From positions 1,798,001-1,862,000 of the forward strand of contig NC_089186.1 in NCBI RefSeq assembly GCF_947507565.1: 64,000 nucleotides of DNA, given 5' to 3'. The notes under the pieces are model-generated. The model had not been told where the DNA came from. It saw nothing but the letters and a program-made list of their open reading frames with translations, and ran no database searches. Of the stretch, positions 20,869 to 32,758 are shown piece after piece. Every line of letters begins with the position of its first letter. Within the stretch, counting starts at the first letter, position 1. This DNA comes from Oscarella lobularis (Eukaryota; Porifera; Homoscleromorpha; Homosclerophorida; Oscarellidae). The position numbers and the translations under genes are program-made.

Positions 20869-21475
20869 GAGCGCACGCGCGCTTTTCTTACATCCGGTAT
20901 ACCTCTAAGAATTAATTGCAGAGAATAGTTTCCGCTCAAAAAAAGGACATGTTGTTTTTTTTCTTCGGAGATTTTATCCGGACCCAAGTTTTATTTATTT
21001 TCGACGCTCCTTTGGCGTGGCTCGACGTTCCCGCACGCCCGCGCGTCTAATTAGAATACCAGGTAGCAAAAAAATGCATTTTCCGCGCGAGCGTAGTTCT
21101 AGGCGCGTCGTAGGTGCGCACAATGGTGTGCTCACAGCTTGACGCGCGCGAGTCGGCGGTACAGATAATGACTCGACCTTATAGGCGTTCCTTTCGCACC
21201 CGGCAGCTTTGGAACAGAGCCACCAAATGGCACCGTCCTGCACTTGAGCAGTTTCTAATTTCATCGCTGGCACGCGGTCTACTTGGCAAGGAGCCGACAC
21301 GTGCTGGGCGGTTTGATGGGTGGGATAACACGCAGTTTTCCAAACATGGTAAGTCGCTTCTCATTGGCTAGTCGGCGACATTCCCCGGACTGGAGACATC
21401 TAAAAGAGGTGAGACGAGTGAGAATTGCACAGTCTGCCACGATCATCGCCTTCATCCAGTTCAATCCAGTTCACA
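20869..21475. other. Intergenic, no gene seen
   Basis: About 600 bases between the BAZ2-like stop and the cystine-knot gene. Several short open frames overlap here on both strands but none has a recognisable product. It must contain the end of one transcript and the promoter and 5' leader of the next. Confidence 0.35.
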
Positions 21476-21946
21476 ATGATCGTCGTCGTTGCTCTGCTTC
21501 TTCTCGTCGCCGTCGCGGCGGGCGCTCCCGCCCGTGCAATATCTGCACCAGCATCTGCACACCCGCTCGTTGCAGCTGCTTCGTGCGACGAGCCAACAAC
21601 GCGTCGCTACACGATCGGAGCCAACGAACAATGCCGCGTTCACCGAAACGTCGACGTCTGTTCCGGACAGTGTTTCTCCGAAAGCGTTCCCCGTCTTCGC
21701 GCTCACAGCTCGGGCCCGTTCGCCGAAGTGAATCTGGCGGAGAATTGCAAGTGCTGCAGCATGGTCGCGAGTCGATTCGAGCTCTTGCACCTCGATTGCA
21801 ATCGCACGCCGCCGCGAATCGTCTCCAATCGCGATCTCTTTCGAATGCAACTCGACGGGAGCAATCCCGATTGGAAAGGCGTGCATCACTTTCGAATCGA
21901 ACACGCGACCAAGTGCGCTTGCAGGAAAACGGCGGGATGCGCGTAG
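21476..21946 (+). CDS. Secreted cystine-knot protein, glycoprotein-hormone/bursicon-like spacing
   Basis: Intronless gene of 156 residues. It begins with a clear signal peptide (MIVVVALLLLVAVAAG, cleavage probably near APARA). The mature part has 11 cysteines: single ones near residues 37 and 52, then CSGQC (the CxGxC ring motif), CKCC, a lone C 14 residues later, and CACRKTAGC at the end. This order, CxGxC then CxCC then C then CxC with a trailing C, is that of C-terminal cystine-knot (CTCK) ligands such as bursicon, glycoprotein hormone alpha2 and the DAN group. An odd cysteine number would allow a disulfide-linked dimer. Family assignment rests on cysteine spacing only, since the loops are not similar to anything I recall. 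A secreted signal is a reasonable inference; a receptor is not known from this window. Confidence 0.7.
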   Translation: MIVVVALLLLVAVAAGAPARAISAPASAHPLVAAASCDEPTTRRYTIGANEQCRVHRNVDVCSGQCFSESVPRLRAHSSGPFAEVNLAENCKCCSMVASRFELLHLDCNRTPPRIVSNRDLFRMQLDGSNPDWKGVHHFRIEHATKCACRKTAGCA

Positions 21947-22149
21947 AAGATACTTGAAACACGTCAGTTCCCTTTGCTGGTGTTAGATTACCATTGACAG
22001 GTGTCAACGAACACTTCAATGCCCACATTGACCTATTAATTAAGTTTTGTTCAATCAATTGATTATACATTGTAGTGTGTACTGTGCTTTTTGCTTGTGT
22101 GTGTGTGTGTAGTAATTGATCAAATACAATCATTGCAAAAAACTTTCAA

Positions 22150-22186
22150 TGACGTCACTTGTGCCGCGTTTCGACTACTGACGTCA
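22150..22186. promoter_or_regulatory. Two CRE/ATF-type palindromes upstream of TAF11
   Basis: Two perfect TGACGTCA octamers, at 22150-22157 and 22179-22186, lie 29 bases apart and end 27 bases before the TAF11 start codon. This is the consensus site of CREB/ATF bZIP factors. Site function is inferred. Confidence 0.55.
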
Positions 22187-22212
22187 CCGTTATACCAATA
22201 CCCGTATAAGCG

Positions 22213-22656
22213 ATGGGGAAGAAACGAAAAGCGGTCGACGGAGCCGAAGCGAAGGCAGCAGCGCCCGCCGAACCGCCGAAAAAGCAACCAAAGAAATCCG
22301 AAAAGTCGTCGAAAGAGAGCGCTGACCGCGAGAAACTTCAGGCGCTCGTAAACGCCTTCTCAACGGAACAAACGGAACGCTACGAGTTCTATCGGCGCTC
22401 CGCTTTTCCCAAAGCGGCCGTCAAGCGTCTAATGCAGACGGTCGCCGGCGTTACCGTGCCGCCGAACGCCGTCATCGCCATGGCCGGCATGGCGAAGGTG
22501 TTCGTCGGCGAAATCGTCGAAGAGGCGCTCGACATTCGCGAGAAGTCGGAAAGTCGGGGTCCGGTCGAACCGCGACATCTGCGCGAGGCAATGAGACGCT
22601 TGAAAAATCGCGGCGCCATGCCCAGTACGCGATTCGAAAAGAAGCCGTTCGGTTGA
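22213..22656 (+). CDS. TAF11: Transcription initiation factor TFIID subunit 11
   Basis: Histone-fold subunit of TFIID that pairs with TAF13 and contacts TFIIA and TBP. Intronless, 147 residues. A lysine-rich, alanine-rich N-terminus (about residues 1-55) precedes the histone fold, which begins ERYEFYRRSAFPKAAVKRL and continues with NAVIAMAGMAKVFVGEIVEE and PRHLREAMRRLKNRG. The match to the human protein covers the whole fold. The ATG at 22213 gives the expected length. Absence of introns is unusual for this window, where most genes have several, and might point to an old retrocopy that replaced the parent gene. Confidence 0.95.
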   Translation: MGKKRKAVDGAEAKAAAPAEPPKKQPKKSEKSSKESADREKLQALVNAFSTEQTERYEFYRRSAFPKAAVKRLMQTVAGVTVPPNAVIAMAGMAKVFVGEIVEEALDIREKSESRGPVEPRHLREAMRRLKNRGAMPSTRFEKKPFG

Positions 22657-23046
22657 CTACAGGTACACTGGACTTTTTTTGATTGATCTGTTGGCATGGT
22701 CACATTGCCCTACTGTACATTTATAATTTTCTCTCTCTCTATTATAAATGCTTCGTAGTGTACTGTGCTCTAATGAGGTTAACTAAGTGGAGGGTGAATA
22801 TTTACAGTAATTGACTTTTAGCTTGTACATCATCTATGATTGTATCCGGGGCATTGGCGTTGTTACGGCGATTCCTTCCTCCATGAAAACGGCACCCAGA
22901 TAGGCGTCCCATCGGCGTCTTCCACCGTAGAAGTCTCTTCGAATGACAATGCGAAGCGCCACGCCGTAATCGAACGCGAATTCGACGCGCTTTCGCACTT
23001 CTAAGCGTATCGCCTTTCGTCTCGCAGTCGATCGGCCGACGAAATC
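22657..23046. other. Intergenic, no gene seen
   Basis: About 390 bases. It includes a CTCTCTCT run near 22733 and otherwise nothing recognisable. It should hold the TAF11 3' end and the promoter of the FAM149B1-like gene. Confidence 0.35.
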
Positions 23047-26000
23047 ATGGCCGACTATCTCTTCGCCTGCTCGGCCGGTTCGTCGAGCATCGAAAGCGCC
23101 GATGCGGGCGTCGGCGGCGGCGTCGGCGGCGCGAGAACGGGCGTCGGCGGTCTCGGAAGCAGTTGGTCGTCATCGGGCGCCAACTCCATCTCCTTCTCGT
23201 TCGCGAGACGACGAAGGACGTCGCGAACGCGATCGGGATCGCTGGGATGGACGTCGGCAACCGAAAGCGAATATTCGTGGGGAGACGACGTAAGGAAATA
23301 GAGTTCTCTTAGAGACATGTCCATGCAGTACACCTTTGCTTAGGATAGATATACGTAGATCAGTGGGCACCTGGTGTTGAGTATCTACCTTTGTTTATTT
23401 GTAGTTCAAAGATGCATAGATCCTCTGTTTAGTTGACCGTTATCCTTATTTTTTTTGTATCAACATTTGTCCATGGATGACGTAAGATATGAGAGTCCTC
23501 TACATGGGCAAGAGCGTGTCCCCTTTGACTCCCCTATAGTATAGTGCCTGCACATTTGCTTCAGATAGATAAGATAAAATCCTTTGGGGACATGAGGAGA
23601 GTACCCAAACCATTATTAAGACTACGATTCCATACTCGTTTGTTTATTCATAGTTCAAGATAGATATGTTTAGTGGACACCTGTGTTTAGTTTTAGAGGA
23701 CGCGCCAGTGTATATTGTCTAGTAAAGTATTTCTATGTGCGTTCACTAAAAGAAATGAAATCTTTTTTCCTAAAGGAATTCGATCGCCAGGCTTCGGTAT
23801 CAGTAAAGGAAATGTTCGATGAAATCGATTCCGCCTTGTACGAAGGCAACACCCACGGTTAGGACAGTAGTACTGTAGAAAATCTGACTTGCATTACTTT
23901 CACCCGTATCAGCTATTAGCCATCAGATGCCAACGGAAGGCGAATGCCAAGTGTGGCGAGCAAACTTTCCTCACTTTCGGTAGCTTTATGCCTAATAACT
24001 CGCGACAGACTAGGGGGAGCCGAGGATATATAATTTTAATTTAGAATTGTTGGTGTTCAATTGGTCGACAGTTACGAAGGCGAAGGCGACGACTTTCTTC
24101 ACTTCGTCTCGCATTATCCGCCGCCTCTCCTTCGGGGCGGACAAGGCGACGGGAGTGGAATGCTCGAAGACGTCACCGCCGACGAAGCGGGACTCATGTC
24201 GCCGAGCATGGTCGACGTGTCGAGTCTCGTCGTTCAGGGAAAGCAAATGAAGTTGAAACCGTTTCCAAGGAACAGAGGTACACATGCTGTAGCTAGAATA
24301 CACCCACTAGGCTATACTATCATCGGTCGGCCCTGACCCTCATTCACCATCTCTGAACCATGCTACTAAAACGTTATGTTAGGTAGTACATTTAGAACTA
24401 AAAAAATTTAGGAGCCATAGTCAACTTTATTTGCATATTTAAAACTTGACGCGAACCCTCTCCGTTGCATTTCAGAGTGGGACGGCGAGACGCCGGAAGA
24501 GGTCATCGCGTCCGACGGCATCTTCGAAGAGTACATAGCGTTTGACAGCAGGCAAGTTAAATATATATATATATATATATTAAAAACCCGGAGACCCAGT
24601 AGTAATCTTTGCCTATTAGCGAAATGGATTTATGCGGCGGAAGTAGCAGCCGAAAGAAGGATCTCTTTCGTCGTCGTCGTCAACGTCGACTCGGTCTCCC
24701 GCCTGTCACGCCGAACGCCTGCGTGAAAGACTCGACGATCAGCGAGCTTTTCGACCGCATATGGAGCGACGTAAGAGAAATCATCTTATATCATAAGAGA
24801 GGACGTCGTAATGCGCGTCGTAGGTTCTAGTGCAATTGAGACCTCTTTTGGACGCGTTCAAGGAGAAGCTTTCGTGTAGGAACGCGTATATAATTCGTTT
24901 CTTTTAATTGGACCCTCGTTTTTTTTCTCAGTTGAAGGAAGTGCGACTCCAACGTCGACGTCGCGCTTGGACGACGTCCTGTCCAGCGCGTTGCGATCCG
25001 ACGCGACGACGACGTCGCTCTCGCGAAATTTCGCGCCCCAATCCGCTTCGCAGGTGACATTTTCACCCATCCACGAATGGGTTTTTTTTCTTCTCATTTT
25101 CTTCGCTTAGGTTCGTCTGAGAACGTCGTACGGAGCGAATATGCCGACGACTGGACTGTCGGCCGTCAGCAGCATCAACGACCTGCAGAAAGTGATGACC
25201 ATTCGATCGTTTCCTCTTCGACAGCGTCAACAGGGCGGTCTTCAGCAGATTACGTAAGAAATAGAGAACGTAGAGACGTTCGAGTCTAAGGTCAGGGGAT
25301 ACTAGAGGCTGAAGAGAGGACAGACAGTAACGCAGAGTAGTCTTCATATGATGGTAGAGTCTAAGAAAAAAGCAGTGCTCTTAGAGACATTACTAGAACC
25401 AGCAGAGATATGTATAGAGCAAGTTCTTCTCGCGATGGATTGCCGCCGGAGAAGCTACTGTATTCTCTTGCTCACACTCTCCCCGGTAGATATTTGGACG
25501 AGACCCGGCGCGCCAGTATTCGGTAAAAATCTTAGCTGTGTTGTTTTGATCGCGTCAAGTGCAGTACATCTAAGTGTAGCGCACGTTTGGTTGCCATTTA
25601 TAGAGCCGGCATGACACTTTTGATTTTTGCTGACCAAGCGTATTGCCGTCGCTGCCTATCCGATCGCTTTTCGCGTTCAAATAGCGACTGAATGTCTTTA
25701 GAATAGACTCACAATGTACTTCGCAGCCGATTTCTCGCTTCTACTTCGCGTATAAAGCATTTCGTAGCGATCGCGCGTACTGCGTCACGGTTGCGTCAAT
25801 GTGGCGTGACAGGGCGTGTCTTACGTACGTAGCAGGCGTTAGTCGTCGTCTTTTCTCGTTTTTCAATTGATTTGGAACAAAATCGATTTCAGCATCACGG
25901 TCAAAATTGCATTTGCAGCCGATTGGCATAGTTCTCGATTCAAACGGCACACGTTTTGGAGATGAATAGCTGCAGTCGTGGTAGCCCTGTAGGGGTTCCT

Positions 26001-27790
26001 ATATAAATACCCAGCATTTACATGTACTTATCAGTAGCAGGAGCAAGAGATTGTGGCTAGGATAGAAGGGAGCAGGCAACTCTCCCCAAGGTGTGACCAT
26101 CAAGCCCGGTGGCTGGTCAATTTCCTCACTTGACAAGGGCTACGGCCTTCCTACGTCCACTCTCTCCGCTGCGCCTGTGAGGCACCTCTGATAGGGATAA
26201 ACCTCCATAGCACCGTCTTCCGTGTGGTTTGTATCATGTGTCGTAATGTTTTTTTGAAGTATTCTACGCGAAGGAGGCGCGTTTTTTGAACGTTTAACGG
26301 TCTCGTAGGCGCGGAAGGGGGCCTCAGTTCAAATTTCATTCGCACTGTACTAATTTGATCGTAATAACATAGCTTATTTTTAGATGATCAGACTAGATTA
26401 GAAAGAACTACTTTTATAGTGTAGATTAGGAGGTACCGTACTGTTCGTATTAATATTAAGTGCTTTCCCATTGTGACTCCCTGGGGAACGTAGTGTAAAT
26501 GACGCATATTTTTTTTATCGTTTAGTGGCGTTGATAGCCGACCGGGAAGCAGAGAGGGGACGCCTCTTGTATCGGTATTGAGTGCGAGTAATATTTTTTG
26601 AAAAAATGTGGGCGAGTTGTGTGCTGTTTTAAGATGCGACCTGACTCCAACATGCGATCCGGTCGACTGGGAGGAATCTTCGTCTCTCGCATATCCGACC
26701 AGATGATCAATTCGAGCGGCGTGAAGCCAATTACGCCGAAGATTTTGTATCGAAGGTAGATTCACACATTCTCTATTTATTTATTTATTTATTGACGGTA
26801 CCCCCAGAGGGGGCGCTGGTCCTTCGCTCAAGCCGCTGGAGAGAACGAGAACTCCCGTGATGGTAGGAACGTTAATTAACATTGCAATACGTGGTACTCT
26901 TAGCGATTTGCCTTATGCCTTAGGACGACATGGAAATAGTCCGTGGTCATAAACTGTAAGAGGATATTTCTATATAGAAACTCGCGCGTAATTTTTTGGA
27001 CTTAGATACACGGGAAACGAGCGAATAGGAACACCGTCGACACCCTCTTGGTGAATAACCCAATTCTATTTATTTTGATAATCAAATTCCTGATTGATTA
27101 ATTAAGGGGTCGCAACGGAACGCTTCCGCCTATCGAGCACGTGTATAATAGAACAGAATCGGAGTATCCGTCGCCTTCGCAGAGACGACACATTAGTAGC
27201 CCTGTACGTTATTTGAAGGAGAGATAGGCCGGGTTTTTTTATATATACCTTGGTATCTAGAAGGCGAGAGTTCATTTTGCAAGCCGAGTAGACATGGGAG
27301 ATGCCGGGTAAGAGAAAATAAAAATGTCAATAATTAAAAAGGATTATTTCCTTCGAAGAATTTCACTGAATGCCAGAGGGATCGGCCCGGAGGCTCGTCC
27401 GAGCACAATGCACGCATCTCGCGTACAATAATACTAGTAAATTTATGTGAGAGTCATTTAGTTGCGTTTCTAGGCCGATACGCCAGTAAAAATGGTTCTC
27501 CGACGCTCCTCGACTCCGTACGCGAATAGTCTTCAATCAAGACTGCGACTTGGAGGCACGATAATTTTTTCTTACTTGTTCCGTTTATTTATTTATTTAT
27601 TTATTATTTAGGTTCTAGTGTTGGTAATGTAGGATTGACTCGTCTGGCGTCGTATCGGCCGGCTCGCGACGTGCTGAGCGAAGAGGAGGACGAATTGGAC
27701 GATTCGTTTGTTTTGTGGAATACGCACGTTCCCTACGCGGCGAATCCCACGAATCCGCTCAATCGCCGATCCAAAGGAACGCTGAGATAA
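23047..27790 (+). CDS. FAM149B1: FAM149B1-like protein (ciliary)
   Basis: Human FAM149B1 is a ciliary protein linked to Joubert-type disease; its biochemical role is unsettled. Exon 1 (23047-23289) ends SEYSWGDD, matching the human FSWGYGELD region, and splices to 23776 (EFDRQASVSVKEMFDEID). Later exons give GECQVWRANFPHFR, GIFEEYIAFDS (human EEYLAFD), LGLPPVTPNACVKDS, FDRIWSDV and SINDLQKV, in the same order as the human protein. The intron starting at 24552 has a GC donor (CAG|GCAAGT). After about 25254 comes some 1.4 kb with little coding support, then small exons from about 26634 leading to a serine- and proline-rich tail and an acidic end with the stop at 27788-27790. The C-terminal exons are less certain and could belong to a separate small gene. 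Confidence 0.8.
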
Positions 27791-27944
27791 TTTCTATAAA
27801 GTTTGAAATTAAATTTCAGTACGATTCAGGCTTTAACCACTCAAAAAATTATTTGACTTCATCAAAAAAAGTTATGGACATTAATTAATTAACGCGTACG
27901 CAGCACGTGGTCGACGCGACGTAGCGCGCTTTCCTTCGCCCAAG

Positions 27945-29446
27945 ATGGCAAGTCGACTCCCGTTCTCCTCTTTCTACCGCTCTAACGTCTCTCTAGAAGC
28001 CGCTCATGCTGCACGGACACGAGCGATCGATCACCCAGATCAAGTACAATCTCGAAGGCGATCTTCTCTTCAGCGTGGCGAAAGACACGAATCCGACGGC
28101 GTGGTACTCCATCAACGGCGAGCGTCTCGGCACCTACGACGGCCACACGGGCGCCATATGGTGCATCGACGTCAATTGTAAAGAGAAAAAAATTCGAAAC
28201 GATAAGAATAGAATAATTGGGGCCTATGATGTATCTAATACCTACATTGGTTGAGTGGGAGACTCGCTGTGATAAAGACGAATATACTGAGGCTTTGATC
28301 TCATTCAATTAATTAATTAATTAATTAATTAATCTATTAATTTTTTTAATTTTATTTCTGTTGCCAAGGGGATACGAGTGTCGTTCTGACGGGCGCCGCC
28401 GATAACACGGCTCGTCTGTGGGATTGCGCAACGGGTCGGCAAACCGACGTCATCGAGCGAAAAACGGCGATACGCGCGTGCGGCTTTGAGAACGCCGGCC
28501 AGTGCATCATGATGACGACCGACAAGCAAATGGGACACGAATGCGAGATACTCGTATTCGATAGGAGAGGTCGCGTGGAAGATCAAATTTAGGAATATAT
28601 CATAATTGATTTTCTTTAGACATAGGCAGTCCCGTGCTGACCGTTCCCGTCACCGCGGCGAAGGACGCCAAAGTGACGGCGGCGGTGTGGAGCGCTCTAG
28701 ACGAGTATATCATAACGGGACACGAGAACGGAGAGATAAGGCAATACGATGCTAAGGTAGTGCGATTAGATACCGCATACATTTTCTTGCTGAGGCGGCA
28801 TCTTTTCTATTAGAACGGCGAAATCGTTCGCAAGATTCACGATCACACGAAATCGGTCAGCGACTTGCAATTGTCCAAGGACAAATCGATGCTCATATCG
28901 GCGTCGAAAGACACGACAGCTAAGGTACGCGTCTCTATTCTCTCCCCCTTGGGGGCCCTGAAGCATGACGACGCTTCTTACTACAGCTCTTCGACGCCGA
29001 AACTCTCAAGTACATGAAAACGTATAAGACCGATCGGCCTGTCAATAGCGCCGCTATATCTCCCATACAAGATCACGTACGTTTATGGGACTGGCCCACT
29101 GTTTTAGTTATGTACTGGGTTGTTTTTTTTTTCTAGGTTGTTCTTGGGGGTGGGCAAGAGGCGATGAACGTCACGACGACTGCGACGAAAGTCGGGAAGT
29201 TCGACGCGAGATTTTTTCATTTGGTTTTTCAGGAGGAAATCGGTCGCGTCAAGGGTCATTTTGGACCGATCAATAGCCTCGCTTTTCACCCGGACGGAAA
29301 AAGGTTTTTTTTGGCCTTCGAGACGAGTTATTTAGAAATTGATTCGGGGTTGTTGCTTTTTCAGTTATAGCAGCGGTGGCGAAGACGGCTACGTGCGCGT
29401 GCACACGTTCGATTCATCGTATTATGAATTTGAGTTTGACTATTAG
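27945..29446 (+). CDS. EIF3I: Eukaryotic translation initiation factor 3 subunit I
   Basis: WD40 beta-propeller subunit of the eIF3 complex that binds the 40S ribosome. The start codon at 27945 is an exon on its own: ATG is followed at once by a GC-type donor (ATG|GCAAGT) and joins 27997, giving [18 protein letters not shown], the exact family start. Following exons give [90 protein letters not shown] and finally YYEFEFDY with the stop at 29444-29446. Seven WD repeats are expected and the order agrees with the human protein. Confidence 0.95.
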
Positions 29447-29680
29447 TTTTTTGGGGAGTGTCAGAATTAGCTAATGCCTTCTTTTCATATGTATATGTAT
29501 GTGTGTTGAACGAACAAGGCACCTTTAAGAACAGGTTAGACAACAGTGACGTCAGAAATATAGGGAAGGATCGTCCGCGGTCCCGTATAAGGCCTTGGCT
29601 CCCGCCGCCGCCCGGCGAAATGACTGCAAAAGATCGTAACTTGCGTCCAGCTGCCAACAAACGCGGCGAACGTCGCCGAA

Positions 29681-32546
29681 ATGTCATCCACTCAAGAGAC
29701 AAACGGTTCGGCGTCGAATACGCGCCGAGAAGACGTCGTTTTCGAGCGTCTCTTTCTCTCACAGAAATCAAAACGAACTTTTCTCTTCTTCTCGACTGCC
29801 TGAAGTTCCAAACGGACTCCGACGACGCTCAAAGGCAAGCGCTCACGGCCATCGCGACGATGTGCTCGCAATCGGGTGAGAGAATCCGCGTCGTTTTTAT
29901 ACGATCGATCCGAATCCAAGATGGCGGTTCGACGATCCGTACGTTAGACGCGGCGAAGACGATATTTCGAACGTGCGGCGGCCTGAAACTCGTCTACGGA
30001 TTGATGATGCGAAAGAGAACCGGCTATCGGCGCGAAGTCATCTTCGCTCTCGCCTGCGCAGCGGAAAATTGCAGTAAAGACATAGATTATTAAAAAAATC
30101 TAAATTTTAAATCTAAATTTTAAATTAATTTTTTCTGATTTAATTTTCAAACTAGCGTCGTACTGTATTGATTTTTGAAGTGATTTTTTTCGTTGAATTT
30201 CTAGAAGCGAATCAGTCGAGTTTGTGTCGTCCCGAATTATTCGAATACGTCGGAAATTTGATTGGCAATCAAGACGTGGAAGAGGAATGTCAAACGGTGG
30301 CCTTGTTCCTCATCGGAACGCTGGCGACGAACAACGGTAAAGAAAAGGAGGGGAGCACGGATATCCAATTTTTATTTTTATTATGTACATAGCCAATGGT
30401 CAAACAATGGTTAGAGAAATGAAGATACTTTCGTTCGCTATTGAACTTGTCAAGTAAGCAGGGGACAGTTGATTAGAATTGATCTATGCTCTTTTGCTAA
30501 TGTTTCGTTTCTCGTTTCAGGTCCATTGCTCCGATCATTGCAGAAGGCAGTCAGAGGCCCAACGTCGAATGCTCCGTTCAAATGTGGGAAACGCTGATGA
30601 CAGTTCTACGAGCGAGCGTCAGCAATCCAGTGAACGGTACGACCAAAAACCAAAATCCCGTCGTCTCTACGTCTCATACGTTGCGTAGCTGAGAATCAAA
30701 ATCACGCCGCTCACGTATTCCCCGCCATTCTTCTCGTCATCAAGAAGACGAATCAGAGTTTGGTCATTCGTACGACGACTGCCGTCATATCGGCGTGCAC
30801 CATGGAGAATTGTATGTGTAAGAATATAAGGAGTCGCTTGTCTTATGCGCGTGATTTCTCTATAGCCGTCAACAAGGATAGGCTTCGTCTCGTCGACGGC
30901 ATTCCTGTGATCGTAGCGACCCTTCGAAATCAGTCTCAGAATGATGAGGATAGTTCCGTGCTGGCGTTGCTCACCGCTCTATGCTCTTTAGTTTCGGAAA
31001 ACGGTGCCACACGCGAAGTCTCTTCCCTTTGTTTATATGGGACCTTTTTTTTTTTTGATAGAGGCCAATCAGAAGTGCCTGGCTCGTTGTGGAGCTATGC
31101 CCCTACTCGTCTCTCTGCTGGAACAAGGGAGTCATCGGGACGACTACTGCTTGCCCGTTGTCTTGACGATCGGATCCTGTTTGGATTTAAACGGTGGAGA
31201 CCTTGAAATAGATAGTGTGGTTTTAATAATTAAATTTTCGTCATTTTTAGACGATTGCAAACGGGAGTTTATTGAAGCGAGAGGTCTACAGGAGATAGTC
31301 AAAGTGATGGCCTCATCACAGGTAAAAATCTCAAACGTTTTTTTATTAGTCCCAATGGAACGACTGCCTTCTGTACATAGTGTGAACAGGTGAAGAAAGC
31401 CTGTACCTTCGTTCTCCAGCAGTCATATAAGGACACATCGAGTGAGGAATCGTCACAAGGAGAACGTATATCGATTCATCGATTTATCTAGAGACGATTT
31501 CCCCTCCACCTCCGCTTCCACCGCCTCCCTCGCTATCGACAGACGAAAGCCAGTTCTTCTCCGCCGAATCCCAATCGAGCGAGAGCTTCTATTCCTTCCA
31601 CCCGACTCCGTCCCGTCAACTCCCGCCGCCCCAACTCTGGAAAATTCCCCCACCGCCCGGACTCAGCGCCTTCGCCACGCCAATGCGATCGACTCACCAT
31701 CACTACCCGTGGCCACCTCGCGTCTCGTCCCTCGCACCGCTTCAGTTCTACACGCCCCAACCGGGCTACGCTTCGCTTTCCTTTCTCACGCCGTCTCGCT
31801 CGGCGGGCTATCCGTCTCGGGGCTCCTTTTCCGTCTGTCCCGCCTGTACCGGCGGCGGCGACGGCGTCGTGTTGAATAGTCGCACGTTTGCCGCTGTCGT
31901 GCGCTCGTCGACGCTCTCGTGTCCTCATCACGTTCGAATGCTCGTCGAGCATCAGTCGATGGCTCGACGTCTGAGGAGGGAACGCGAAGGGGGAGCGGCG
32001 GACGAGACTCCTCAGAAGGAAGAGAGCGCGAAGAAGAAGAAGAAGTCTGTGTACGATCTGAGCCCGGAAAGCGAAAATACGACCGAGGTAGAGAAAAAGG
32101 TGAATAGCTCCGAGAGAAAAAATGACCGTTTTTTTTTTCTAGAAATTCAAAAGGCCTTTTCGTAAAGGCGAAAAGTCATACGGTAAGAAGCGAATTCCCT
32201 TCCGAAGCGCGTCCAACGAGCGACGTTCTACGGAGGTACGTAGTGTCGAGAAAGCGAGATTAGCTCCCTCATACGGTACAGCACTTAGTCTACCTTCCAC
32301 ATAAAAAATAACGTTCCTTTATTCACCTTTTTCTCATTGAAGAGGGATTTGGACGATGGTCCGGCGCGTCGTCGACGCCAGCGGGTGCCGTTCAGCGACG
32401 CCGAAGTTTACTACCTTCGTCTCGGCGTCAGCGTCCACGGGCATCGGTGGGAAGAGATACTGAGGAATTTCGACTTTGATTCGCGTCGACTCGGATGCGA
32501 TTTGAAAGACAAGTGGCGCAACATTCAAAGAAAGGAATCAAAGTAG
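29681..32546 (+). CDS. TERB1: Telomere repeats-binding bouquet formation protein 1
   Basis: Meiosis-specific protein that tethers telomeres to the nuclear envelope with TERB2 and MAJIN. Exon 1 is 29681-29705, spliced in phase 1 to 29765, giving MSSTQETN then EIKTNFSLLLDCLKFQ, close to the human start. Armadillo-type repeat exons follow (CGGLKLVYGLM, LFEYVGNLI, NGQTMVREM, MWETLMTVLRASVSNP, CTFVLQQSYKD). A long exon carries a cysteine motif (CPACTG, then NSRTF, then CPHHVRML), which parallels the conserved cysteine region of the human protein. The last exon (32337-32546) encodes a Myb-like domain (FSDAEVYYLRLGVSVHGHRW, DLKDKWRNI), as at the human C-terminus. All three landmark parts are in the human order. 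Exon limits within the middle region are approximate. Confidence 0.88.
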
Positions 32547-32758
32547 GGGCTTAGAAAGGCAAGTACAGTACGCAGATATACGTCTCGTTGTTGCAGTTGT
32601 GTAAAACTCCCTCAGTATATAATAATACCAATTAATAGGACGTATACCTGGCGATTTCCCGCAGCATCTATTACATATATGACGTACACATACAAAATCG
32701 AGCAAGCGAAAAATAGTAATTCAGATACTAGTACATCAGCCCTCGTCTCTCGGCGTTC

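Noticed and set aside
29458..29764. Open frame continuing upstream of the first armadillo exon of TERB1
   Set aside because: Splicing from the ATG at 29681 in phase 1 to 29765 gives the family N-terminus, while the upstream frame starts from a non-ATG codon and matches nothing.
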